Source: Aquimarina spinulae
GTDB lineage: Bacteria; Bacteroidota; Bacteroidia; Flavobacteriales; Flavobacteriaceae
Direction: 5' to 3'
DNA: 64,000 nucleotides
Assembly: GCF_943373825.1 (NCBI RefSeq)
Contig: NZ_CALSBP010000001.1
Coordinates: forward strand, 1-64,000
Shown: piece by piece, positions 42,801-50,441 of the stretch
Layout: each line of letters starts with the position of its first letter
Position numbering within the stretch: position 1 is the first letter of the stretch
Position numbers and translations under genes: made by a program
The notes under the pieces: model-generated
Database searches by the model: none
What the model saw: only the letters and a program-made list of their open reading frames with translations
What the model was told of the DNA's origin: nothing

Positions 42801-43074
42801 TGGTAAATGCACTGGCAATAGCAGAAGTACAATTGAGTATAAAAGCAATTTCTTTTGGATCAGATGCAAAAATTGAAGCAAATGCTCCAATCATTTGAAA
42901 AAGAGGAGCTCCCGGTGGGTGTCCAACCTGTAGTTTAGAGGAAGTAGATATGTATTCTCCAACATCCCAAAAGCTATTAGTAGGTTCTACAGTAAGTAAG
43001 TAAACACTTAAAGAAATTATAAAAACTACCCACCCTGTTATTCTATTGCATTTTTGAAAACTAAGTTCTGTCAT
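39811..43074 (-). CDS. DUF2723 large membrane protein (GT-C-like, O-mannosyltransferase-related)
   Basis: The 1087-aa protein has an N-terminal DUF2723 domain with about a dozen helices. It opens VVFIISLSVYLLTVEPTNSFWD and carries GEYISTSSKLQVGHPPGAPLFQM near 38-60; that acidic/His loop is typical of GT-C enzymes such as protein O-mannosyltransferases. A long soluble part (about 620-1087) follows, with QSMSKMYLSSCQKDAILFT and TPR-like helices at the end. It probably transfers a lipid-linked sugar to exported proteins; Bacteroidota are known to O-glycosylate secreted proteins, but this gene's role is inference. It is not in an obvious operon. Confidence 0.88.
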   Translation of the reverse strand: MTELSFQKCNRITGWVVFIISLSVYLLTVEPTNSFWDVGEYISTSSKLQVGHPPGAPLFQMIGAFASIFASDPKEIAFILNCTSAIASAFTILFMFWSIIHLVRKLNPKDKTLTINKTIAILGSGLMGSLTFTFTDSFWFNAVEAEVYAMATCILSLLFYLGLLWERDMHLPRGNKWLLLLSFIVGLSFGVHFMGLLSIPAIGLLYYFKNYKNINTKSFICANIIVVAILVFIFKVLLPSILAFFGISEIFFINNINLPFNSGTLIAGLIIAIIFYFGLKYTRKKQYRFLNTLFLSILFILIGFSSWIMLPIRANAGTVINENNPNNAREVLAYYNLEQYPKTYLFYGPQYTEAYASLDEKKPYQDGIPKYEKDEKTGKYIIVNDWKNARQNLDDNHKGFFPRMWSLEHIPNYMKFSEPPKFIIKPEFSNEKKLLDAVTRFRREYATGKRDNKDYDQFLKSFGNYFNIEKPSFRDNINFMFSYQIGYMYWRYFMWNFVGRQNDIQGEMTNQNGNWLSGIQFIDEIHLGLQEHLPSDVLKNKARNTYYFLPLLLGIIGLTFQFKKDKKNFWVLFIFFFFTGLALKIYLNEKPFEVRERDYALVGSFYVFAIWIGFSVYALFDTLKNVVNFKMTSLIILILCLFAGPIILAQQNWDDHDRSNRYTAQSMSKMYLSSCQKDAILFTIGDNDSFPLWYIQDIEEYRTDVRVIVTTYLTTDWYIDQMKRAAYKSAPIPSQLLHEFYRYGNNDVIYHKPITNDTMLIKNWLRWIESSDPRTKGDLQSGKKVNTFPSQHIRIPVDKEAVLKNGIVHPKDADKIVPYIDIHLKGDYILKHRLLMLDIIANNNWERPIYFSGGSFGDDDYIWMKEYLQLDGLVYKLVPIRTEIDPDNPYEMGRINTDVMYPIVKNWSWGNGENPNIYHDPQTRRNGISYRSSISRLAETLINEGKRTKAEEILDLGIEKIPVQHYEYYSLLRPFVSGYYRLEKKKKARDLWNTLAKKYQEQLTYYGNLSIKEQYEYAQEIVTNIEYYRSLVDILFIYKDNEIIDNKVDEFNQYIKLFSRLYNEENYLNEKPEHELEDKDSNRAFKD

Positions 43075-43176
43075 TTATTTTGATCACAATTTTATGTTAT
43101 GAAATCAAATAAATGTGAAAATAAATATCCAGGCTATTTTTAATGAGCCGAATAAGGTACTAGTACGGGTATGATT

Positions 43177-44172
43177 TTATTTTTTGAGCAATAAATCTTG
43201 CCTGCTAGAGATATTTAACTTGCTGTAAATGTTGGTGATATGTGTTTTCACAGTGCTTAGGCTTATAAATAATTCGTTTGCAATTTCTTTATTGCTTTTT
43301 CCTGATATGATGAGGTTTTTTATTGCTTTTTCTTGCTTGCTAAGAGGTATTACTTTAGAGGTTTTTGATTTTTTCCATGATTTTACAGCGATCAAGACTA
43401 ATACAACAATAACAAGAAAAGCTATACCATTCACCCATAAGCTTACTTTATATTTATGGTTAACGATTTCCCGAGTAATAAAATTGAGTTTATTTTCGAG
43501 ATATGCATATGTAGAAGGATCAAGTTCACTGGATTTTAATTCTTTTAGAAAACTTAAATAATATTCTGGATTAGCTTTAGCATCTTTTTCTAATAGGTTT
43601 TGGTCATCTAGTTTTTTAATGCCAATAAGTTTTACCAAAAGTATTTGTAAAGAATCTTTTACATACCCTTTGGTTTCTATAAGGTATTGTTTAGGATCAA
43701 AATCATCGGTTAGATTTTCATATTTGGCTTCAAACTTTTTTAATTTTTGCCACTCTAAATCGGCGGAATTACTTGTGGTATACTCCCCAAACATCGTTTC
43801 TCCTTTAGAAAAGTAAATGGTATCTTTTTTAGAAAGTATAAATAATTGAAAGTTCTTTATCTTGTTTGAAAGCTTATTTTTTTCTTCGGCAGATATAGGG
43901 TTAAGTTGTATCTTATAAATACGTTCTTTTGAAGTAAATAAGTCTTGATCAAATGCAAAAAAACCTTCTTCTGTTAAAGGAGTTGACGCAATTGTAGTTG
44001 TACGGTAGGTATTGGTGGTTTCTTCAAGTTCAATTTGACTTAGATGCACCAGTTGTTCCCATTTTTTGGGATCTTCTATACGTACATGACCAGAAACACA
44101 ATTTTGCCCAAACATGTTTAGATTAAGTAGAAATAAGAATATAAAAATACTGTTCCAGTTCTTCATTGCCAT
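43177..44172 (-). CDS. Membrane-anchored LuxR-type transcription factor
   Basis: The 331-aa protein has a signal peptide (about 1-22, ending FGQ) and an extracytoplasmic domain (about 23-240). A single transmembrane helix WVNGIAFLVIVVLVLIAV (about 247-264) leads to a cytosolic LuxR/GerE helix-turn-helix (about 275-331) with LSKQEKAIKNLIISGKSNKEIA and STVKTHITNIYSKL. This single-polypeptide design lets an outside signal act directly on DNA binding. It is found in Flavobacteriia but is uncommon elsewhere. The ligand is unknown. It lies between the DUF2723 gene and htpG on the same strand, but an htpG terminator isolates it. Confidence 0.88.
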   Translation of the reverse strand: MAMKNWNSIFIFLFLLNLNMFGQNCVSGHVRIEDPKKWEQLVHLSQIELEETTNTYRTTTIASTPLTEEGFFAFDQDLFTSKERIYKIQLNPISAEEKNKLSNKIKNFQLFILSKKDTIYFSKGETMFGEYTTSNSADLEWQKLKKFEAKYENLTDDFDPKQYLIETKGYVKDSLQILLVKLIGIKKLDDQNLLEKDAKANPEYYLSFLKELKSSELDPSTYAYLENKLNFITREIVNHKYKVSLWVNGIAFLVIVVLVLIAVKSWKKSKTSKVIPLSKQEKAIKNLIISGKSNKEIANELFISLSTVKTHITNIYSKLNISSRQDLLLKK

Positions 44173-44233
44173 AGTGTATTGAAGGTATCGTTACGAATGT
44201 AAAATTTTTGTGGTTTAAAACAAAGTATGATAT

Positions 44234-44273
44234 AAAAAAACCGCTTCGATGTATATTTAACAACGAAGCGGTC
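44234..44273 (-). terminator. Terminator of htpG
   Basis: On the minus strand ACCGCTTCG (44272-44264) pairs with CGAAGCGGT (44248-44240) and is followed by TTTTTT. It starts 30 bases after the htpG stop. Confidence 0.88.
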
Positions 44274-44302
44274 CAATATCTATAAGTATAGCAGTCTAGC
44301 TA

Positions 44303-46189
44303 CTATTTTATCATATCGTAACTACGTTTAATAAAATCTGTTAATTCTTCTCCTTTTAATAAGTTTTGAGAGAGTCTTGCCAAATCCAGAGATTGTTTTA
44401 TTAAGCGTTCTTTTTTCTTATCTGTTTTGGTAGCAGCAATTTGTCCAATTAGTTCATGATTGGTATTAATAATCAAATTGTACATTTCTGGCATATTACC
44501 AAACATATTCATTCCTCCTCCACCAGTTTGTTGCATCTCTTTCATACGACGCATAAACTCTGGTTGGGTAATCATGAATGGAGAAGCATTGCTATCCATA
44601 GCTTCTAATTGTACAGTATATGTTTCTTTTGGAACTACTTTTTCAAGATCAGCTTTAAGTGCTTCTTTTTCTTCATCAGATAATTTAGAGATGGTTTCTT
44701 CATCTTTTTTGATAAGATTGTCAATGTGGTCACCATCTACACGTGCAAAAGAAATATTTTCTTTACTGGTCTCCATTTTTTGGATCAAATGAGAAACAAT
44801 AGGAGAGTCTAAAAGGAGTACTTCGTATCCTTTATCTTTGGCAGCAGAGATATATGAGTGTTGTTCATCTTTATTAGAAGCATAAAGAAGAACGAGCTTA
44901 CCATCTTTGTCGGTTTGAGCGTCCTTAATTTTTTCTTGTAATTCTTCAAAAGTAAAGAAAGAACCATCTACTGTTGGATATAATGCAAATTTGTCAGCTT
45001 TTTCGAAGAATTTATCTTCAGAAAGCATTCCGTATTCGATCACAATTTTAATATCATTCCATTTTTGCTCAAAATCTTCTCTATTGTTTTTAAACATAGA
45101 GCTTAGTTTATCAGCAACTTTACGAGTGATATAACTGGATATTTTCTTTACATTACCATCGGCTTGTAAATAAGATCGAGATACATTAAGAGGGATATCG
45201 GGAGAATCAATTACACCACGAAGCATAGTAAGGAATTCTGGTACAATACCTTCTACGTTATCTGTAACAAATACTTGATTTTGATATAGTTGTATCCTGT
45301 CCTTTTGTATGTTCATATCCTGACCCAGTTTTGGGAAATACAGGATCCCGGTTAGGTTAAAAGGATAATCTACATTAAGATGGATATTAAAAAGAGGCTC
45401 TTCAAACTGCATAGGGTACAATTCGCGATAGAAACCTTTATAATCCTCATCTTTTAAATCGGCAGGCTGTTTTGTCCACGCAGGATTAGGATTATTGATA
45501 ATGTTATCAACTTCTTGAGTTGGTGCAGGATCTTCTTCTTTAGCATCCTCGGGTTTTGGTAATGTTTCCGTTTTAGTACCAAATTTTATAGATACTGGCA
45601 TGAATTTATTGTATTTCACCAATAACTCATTTATTCTACCATCTTCAAGAAACTCGATATCATCTTCGCTAATATGCAGAATGATCTCTGTTCCTCTTTC
45701 TGTTTTATTATGTTCCTCTATACTATAGGTTGGAGACCCATCACAAATCCAATGTGCAGCGGGCTCATCTTTATAGGATTTTGTAATGATTTCTACTTTG
45801 TCTGCCACCATAAAAGCAGAATAGAACCCAAGACCAAAATGCCCTATTATTCCAGAATCTTTAGCACTATCCTTATATTTTTCCAGAAATTCTTCGGCAC
45901 CAGAAAAAGCTATTTGGTTAATATATTTCTCAACCTCTTCTGCGGTCATACCAATTCCTTGGTCGATAATATGTAATTGTTTTTTGTCTTTATCTACTTT
46001 AATCTCGATAAGTGGATTCCCATATTCTACTTTAACATCACCAATACTTGTTAAATGTTTTAGCTTTAAAGTTGCATCTGTTGCATTCGAAATGAGTTCT
46101 CGTAAAAAAATCTCGTGATCAGAATACAAGAATTTTTTAATTAATGGAAAAATGTTTTCTACAGATACATTAATACTTCCTGTTGCCAT
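44303..46189 (-). CDS. htpG: Molecular chaperone HtpG (Hsp90)
   Basis: The 628-aa protein matches bacterial Hsp90 in length and order. The N-terminal GHKL ATPase has ELISNATDATLKLKHL, DQGIGMT and GHFGLGFYSAFMVADKV. The middle domain carries the catalytic-loop Arg in NVSRSYLQADGNVKKIS, and the C-terminal dimerisation domain ends LTDFIKRSYDMIK. It has the short acidic linker (about 215-232, DAKEEDPAPTQEVDN) found in many Bacteroidota. It refolds and remodels client proteins in the cytoplasm. The gene stands alone with its own promoter region, which contains a TGCCA-N3-TGGCA dyad, and a strong terminator. Confidence 0.98.
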   Translation of the reverse strand: MATGSINVSVENIFPLIKKFLYSDHEIFLRELISNATDATLKLKHLTSIGDVKVEYGNPLIEIKVDKDKKQLHIIDQGIGMTAEEVEKYINQIAFSGAEEFLEKYKDSAKDSGIIGHFGLGFYSAFMVADKVEIITKSYKDEPAAHWICDGSPTYSIEEHNKTERGTEIILHISEDDIEFLEDGRINELLVKYNKFMPVSIKFGTKTETLPKPEDAKEEDPAPTQEVDNIINNPNPAWTKQPADLKDEDYKGFYRELYPMQFEEPLFNIHLNVDYPFNLTGILYFPKLGQDMNIQKDRIQLYQNQVFVTDNVEGIVPEFLTMLRGVIDSPDIPLNVSRSYLQADGNVKKISSYITRKVADKLSSMFKNNREDFEQKWNDIKIVIEYGMLSEDKFFEKADKFALYPTVDGSFFTFEELQEKIKDAQTDKDGKLVLLYASNKDEQHSYISAAKDKGYEVLLLDSPIVSHLIQKMETSKENISFARVDGDHIDNLIKKDEETISKLSDEEKEALKADLEKVVPKETYTVQLEAMDSNASPFMITQPEFMRRMKEMQQTGGGGMNMFGNMPEMYNLIINTNHELIGQIAATKTDKKKERLIKQSLDLARLSQNLLKGEELTDFIKRSYDMIK

Positions 46190-46239
46190 TTTTATATTGT
46201 TTTTAGTTTAATTGTCATCTTATGGTGTGGTGTATTCAA

Positions 46240-46275
46240 AAAAAATACCAATAGTATGTATCTGCCAAACTGGCA
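46240..46275 (-). promoter_or_regulatory. Putative htpG promoter with TGCCA-aac-TGGCA dyad
   Basis: The 13-base dyad at 46263-46275 contains, on the minus strand, a TTTG (46269-46266) followed after 18 bases by TATTTTTT (46247-46240). This approximates a -33/-7 pair, so a protein bound at the dyad would control htpG. It lies 51-86 bases before the ATG. Confidence 0.5.
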
Positions 46276-46631
46276 CTGAAGTAAGTTTTTTTCATATCTG
46301 TTGTAATGATTTGTTGACACAATGGACTAAGGATGTAAATGGGTTTTTTTGAAGTATATAATTTGTTTACAATTCAATATATAAATGCTATGAATATTGG
46401 TTTAATATGCATAGCTAATTTAGGAGGGAGAAACTTTGCTATGAGAATAAATACCCTAGAGTTGTAAACTGTATAAATTCTGATTCGGCGATGGTTTTTA
46501 CTATCGCCATCAGGATGTTTGGTTTTGAAAAAGATTAAAAAATAAAATACTTAAAAATATATCAATCATATATTTTTTTGAAAACATAATCTGTTGCTTG
46601 ATCTAAAAGTAGAGATTTTGAAGAGTACTAT

Positions 46632-46647
46632 AGTCGGTCACCCGACT
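46632..46647. ncRNA. Short perfect hairpin, part of a candidate structured RNA
   Basis: AGTCGG-TCAC-CCGACT forms a perfect six-pair stem with a tetraloop. It precedes the 12-bp stem at 46681-46712 by 33 bases; together they may form one small RNA. Confidence 0.3.
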
Positions 46648-46680
46648 GGCTTGGTTTGTTTATTTATTGGTTAGGTTGAT

Positions 46681-46712
46681 AGAAAGATGCGCTGTGGTTG
46701 GCGCATCTTTCT
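46681..46712. ncRNA. 12-bp perfect hairpin, candidate sRNA 3' end
   Basis: AGAAAGATGCGC pairs perfectly with GCGCATCTTTCT around TGTGGTTG and is followed by CGTTTT. This could end a small + strand RNA that also includes the hairpin at 46632. There is no gene immediately upstream. Confidence 0.35.
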
Positions 46713-47132
46713 CGTTTTAGAGGTAGCCATTTTATATACAAAGCCGTAAATAATGATGTATAGTAGATTAAAATCTGCTTACATCGGGTATGATGTTTCC
46801 CGATGTGATAAATACAGTAAAAACAATTAATCGAGTTAATACTGTTTTATAGCAGTATTTGATTAATGTAATGTAAGTCTTTTCTTATGATTCTAATGAG
46901 GTGCATCAAAAAATTGAGATCATTTTGGTGTAATGTAATAGAAACTGTGAGTTGTTTTGTATACTGTTGATTTACAGGTTTTAATATGGTGTTTAGAAAG
47001 AGATTAAATATGACTATCTATTAATTTTTTAGATTCCTTAATAAGAAAGAGGTTTAGATACAAAAAAATTGAGACCTGTCATGCAATTTGAAAATACATT
47101 TATGTGTATCTTCACAATTAGAACCCCCTAGA

Positions 47133-49187
47133 ATGTTAAGAAGCAAAATATACATATTTATTTTTGTTGCTGCATTTCATTTTTATGTTTTTTCGCAGCA
47201 GAGAGAGACTGTTTTAAAACTAATAGACCAAGTAGAAAATGCAACAAATACAAATGAAAAGCTTTATTTATTAGATTCGCTATCGAGTGTATTATATGAA
47301 AAAAGGAATTCGGATTTTGAATTTTATAAACAAAACTATCCGAAATATACACTACAATATATTGATTTGGCTAAGCAACTGGATAGCTTTGATCTGGCAG
47401 CTTTTAAAACTTCACGACTAACATTTCATTATCTTCAGGTAATTGGTAAACCAGATTCTGCATTGGTTATTGTAAATAATTGTATTAAGGATAGTCTCAA
47501 AATTAAAAATAAAATTAACCTGGGACATCTCTATATTAAAAGGGCGGGAGCGAATTATCAAATTGATAACTTAGAAAAAGCAATTGTAGATTATACTAAT
47601 GCAGAGAAAATATATCATCAGACCAAAGATTCTATTTTTGAAGCTGATGCAATTTATTTTAATGGCCAAACATATGAGCGATTAGGTAAGCTTTCTAAAG
47701 CAATTTTAAAATTTCAGGCAGCTAATCGATTATATATCAAAATGAAAGATACTGCTTATATAGCGTATAGTGGGTTGGCAGTATCTGGAATTTTTAGCCA
47801 ACTTTATCTTTTGGAGAAATCTTTTGAAGAAAGGCAGAAAATTAGAGCATTATTAAATAGTCAAAAGAATAAGGATTTTCAAGCTTTATCTGAGTTAAGT
47901 GTAAATGATGCTCGTGATTTTGTAAAGAAAAAAGAATATAAAAAAGAAGGAGAAGCTTATCTAACTGCCCTTGCATTGATGAGAAAAGAGAAAGGTCGCC
48001 ATACCAATATGTTTAGGTTAAGGGCATATGTTTCAGAGTTTTACTCTAAACAAGGTAAGCCAGATATTGCTAAAAAGTATTTAGACACCCTCGAACTTTC
48101 TACTGATTTAATAAATAGCCCTTATGATAGAATATTTTATTTAAAAGCATTAGGTAGATATAAAGTTGCAAAGGGAGAATATAAAGAGGCGATTCCTGTT
48201 TTTGAAGAAGAGATTGAAATTTTTAAGAATTCGAATGATATTCGGGGACAGGTACATTTGGAAAAAGAACTCTATGAAGCAAATAAAAACCTGAATAAAC
48301 TACCAGAAGCTCTAATGCATTTAGATAGATATCAATTATTGAAAGATTCTATCTATAATTTAACCCGATCTAATAGTGTTATCTATTATCAGACATTATA
48401 TGAGGCAGAAAAAAGAGATAGTAAAATTGCAATTCAGAAAGCTAATATCCAGATGCTCGAAGCAAAAGATAAAGCAAAGAAAAACCTGTTAATATTTGGG
48501 GGCATAGGTTTAACTCTTTTGTTTTTATTGATCTATTTGTATAGAAATAGAATATTTCTGATTCGAAATAAAAAACTACAACAATCATTTTTACAAGAAC
48601 TTTTGCAAACTCAGGAACGTGTTGGTAAGCGTATCTCTAAAGATCTTCATGATAGTGTTGGTCAAAGTTTGTTACTCATTAAAAACAGGATTCTACAGAA
48701 CAAAGATACCAAGACAGCTACTGTGGTAGATGGTGTAATAGATGAGGTGAGAGCCATCTCAAGAAGTTTACATCCATTTAAATTAGAAGAACTAGGTCTT
48801 ACAGTAACTTTACAAAGTAGTGTAGAGATGATCGACGAAAATTATGATATTTTTATTTCGGCAGAAATAGATAATATCGACCAGGTGTTTGATCAGGAGA
48901 AAGAAGTTAATATCTATAGATTGGTACAGGAAAGTTTTAATAATATTATTAAACATTCTAAAGCGAGATCTGCCGAAATTAAGGTGATTAATAAGGAAAA
49001 TAATGTAGAAATAATTATTAAAGATAATGGTAAGGGGTTTGATGTTTCTAAAGAAAAAATATCGATCTCTAAAATAGGTCTTAAAACATTAAATGAGCGT
49101 TCAAAATTTTTGAAAGCTACTTTCGATATACTGTCTGAAATTGATAGTGGGACTACATTGATATTTAATATTCCGAAACATGCTTAA
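47133..49187 (+). CDS. TPR-containing sensor histidine kinase (NarX/DesK type)
   Basis: From ATG 47133 the protein is 684 aa with a signal peptide (MLRSKIYIFIFVAAFHFYVF, ending SQQ); a TTG at 47088 would place a non-signal extension in front. TPR helices (about 60-400) form the sensor. One transmembrane helix LLIFGGIGLTLLFLLIYLY (about 450-468) follows, then a HisKA_3 domain with KDLHDSVGQSL (His506) and an HATPase domain with an N-box VQESFNNIIKHSKA and a G-box DNGKGFD. It should phosphorylate the response regulator encoded next, overlapping by eight bases. The signal is unknown. Confidence 0.94.
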   Translation: MLRSKIYIFIFVAAFHFYVFSQQRETVLKLIDQVENATNTNEKLYLLDSLSSVLYEKRNSDFEFYKQNYPKYTLQYIDLAKQLDSFDLAAFKTSRLTFHYLQVIGKPDSALVIVNNCIKDSLKIKNKINLGHLYIKRAGANYQIDNLEKAIVDYTNAEKIYHQTKDSIFEADAIYFNGQTYERLGKLSKAILKFQAANRLYIKMKDTAYIAYSGLAVSGIFSQLYLLEKSFEERQKIRALLNSQKNKDFQALSELSVNDARDFVKKKEYKKEGEAYLTALALMRKEKGRHTNMFRLRAYVSEFYSKQGKPDIAKKYLDTLELSTDLINSPYDRIFYLKALGRYKVAKGEYKEAIPVFEEEIEIFKNSNDIRGQVHLEKELYEANKNLNKLPEALMHLDRYQLLKDSIYNLTRSNSVIYYQTLYEAEKRDSKIAIQKANIQMLEAKDKAKKNLLIFGGIGLTLLFLLIYLYRNRIFLIRNKKLQQSFLQELLQTQERVGKRISKDLHDSVGQSLLLIKNRILQNKDTKTATVVDGVIDEVRAISRSLHPFKLEELGLTVTLQSSVEMIDENYDIFISAEIDNIDQVFDQEKEVNIYRLVQESFNNIIKHSKARSAEIKVINKENNVEIIIKDNGKGFDVSKEKISISKIGLKTLNERSKFLKATFDILSEIDSGTTLIFNIPKHA

Positions 49188-49812
49188 ACCTAATATACTT
49201 ATTGCAGATGATCACCCTCTATTATTAAGAGGGCTAGAGGAATTTTTAAAAGAACGGAAATATAACATCATAAATACACATTCTGATGGACTTTCTGCAT
49301 ATAATGCAATCATAAAAGACAAGCCAGATATTGCTATTTTGGATATCGAAATGCCTAATCTTACAGGTGTAGATATCGCTAAAAATTGTAAGCGACATCA
49401 GATAGATACCAAAATCATTTTAATAACTCTTCATAAAGAAAAGAAGTTTTTTGAAGATGCAGTAAAATATAATATTCATGGATATTTATTAAAAGAATTT
49501 GCTTTAACAGAGATTGAAGCTTGTATAGCAAGTGTAAGTAGAGGAGAACCTTATTTTAGTGAAAAAATATACAAACGTTTCACAAATGTTTCAGAGTGTA
49601 ATTCGGATATAGAAAAACTAACTCCTTCCGAAGTTAAAATCCTAAAACGTATAGCAGAAGAGATGACAAGTACAGAAATTGCAGATCTTTTGAGTATTTC
49701 TGTGAGAACTGTAGAAAAACACAGAGCAAACATAATTCGAAAACTTACCCTTGAGCAAAAGCCAAATGCTTTGTTGATCTGGTCTCAGAAAAATAAACAA
49801 TTACTACTCTAA
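49180..49812 (+). CDS. NarL/LuxR-family response regulator
   Basis: The 210-aa protein has a receiver domain with acidic Asp10/Asp11 and phospho-acceptor Asp55 in ILDIEMPN; a Thr in LITLH and a Lys in LLKEF complete it. A LuxR-type DNA-binding domain (about 145-205) follows, with LTPSEVKILKRIAEEMTS and SVRTVEKHRANIIRKL. It overlaps the kinase gene by eight bases, so the pair is translationally coupled. The target genes are not evident; the sorting-domain gene at 49949 lies just downstream and may be in the same transcript. Confidence 0.95.
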   Translation: MLKPNILIADDHPLLLRGLEEFLKERKYNIINTHSDGLSAYNAIIKDKPDIAILDIEMPNLTGVDIAKNCKRHQIDTKIILITLHKEKKFFEDAVKYNIHGYLLKEFALTEIEACIASVSRGEPYFSEKIYKRFTNVSECNSDIEKLTPSEVKILKRIAEEMTSTEIADLLSISVRTVEKHRANIIRKLTLEQKPNALLIWSQKNKQLLL

Positions 49813-49948
49813 CCAGGATATGTTCACTACTGTAGCTTAATTACGTGGGGCTACGTATGTTTTGAGGAGATGAATATCTATATATTTGTCTATATAATAG
49901 TTGAATAGAAATCTTTTTGATTTTGTCAATAGAAAAGAAATAAAGTCG

Positions 49949-50221
49949 ATGCAGGATATTATTACTGAAATAAATGGTTCTAGGGATAGTTCTTTTTCGG
50001 TTTATCCAAACCCTTTAAAAGGCGAGATTTATATTGATTGCAAAACCGAAATGCCTAATGCCAGCTGCGAAGTTTTTGACCTAAATGGACATTTAATTAT
50101 AGGGAATAAAAATTTGTCGATTAAAAATACAATTTCATTTACTTCTTTTCCATCAGGAATGTATACCATTAAGGTGCGTGATGATAATAAGGTAGTGATA
50201 AAGAAATTTCTAAAACTCTAG
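49949..50221 (+). CDS. Orphan type IX secretion type A sorting-domain protein
   Basis: From ATG 49949 the protein is 90 aa; a TTG at 49901 would add 16 residues, still without a signal peptide. Almost all of it is a type A C-terminal sorting domain: FSVYPNPLKGEIYIDC, then VFDLNGHLI and FPSGMYTIKVRDDNKVVIKKFLKL. Normally this domain ends a secreted protein with a signal peptide. Here there is no cargo part and no export signal. It may be a remnant of a lost gene, a decoy or a regulator of secretion. It lies 136 bases after the response regulator and is closed by a terminator, so it is probably expressed. Confidence 0.8.
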   Translation: MQDIITEINGSRDSSFSVYPNPLKGEIYIDCKTEMPNASCEVFDLNGHLIIGNKNLSIKNTISFTSFPSGMYTIKVRDDNKVVIKKFLKL

Positions 50222-50242
50222 TTTTAGGAAGATTGGGGGATG

Positions 50243-50280
50243 GGGACTACTAATTTTAATTAGTAGTCTCTTTTTTTTTA
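50243..50280 (+). terminator. Terminator of the orphan sorting-domain gene
   Basis: GACTACTAAT (50245-50254) pairs with ATTAGTAGTC (50259-50268) and is followed by C and nine T. It is strong and close to the stop at 50221. Confidence 0.9.
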
Positions 50281-50441
50281 CAGAGGTTTGTAATACAGTT
50301 ATTTATGATTTATTTGTTATGCGCGCATATAATATAAGCAGGGTTTCTTTTATCAAAATGTTAAGAATACATATATTGTGTGATAACTTTTAGTTAAGCA
50401 AAAAATAACTCACAACTCACAATACACAATAAACTAACAAC

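Larger units (their letters stand above)
46190..47132. other. 943-base hairpin-rich noncoding interval
   Basis: No convincing ORF is found. The part next to htpG is its promoter. The middle holds four or five stable hairpins: 46484-46505 (GGCGATGG/CTATCGCC), 46632-46647 (AGTCGG/CCGACT), 46681-46712 (12-bp stem), 46781-46806 (ACATCGGG/CCCGATGT) and 46826-46867. The remainder before the histidine kinase is AT-rich. This density suggests one or more structured RNAs, but no known family is recognised. Confidence 0.5.

Noticed and set aside
46271..46286. TGGCAC upstream of htpG as a sigma-54 -24 element
   Set aside because: No TTGC/TTGCA follows at the required five-base spacing, and the word is explained by the TGCCA/TGGCA dyad.
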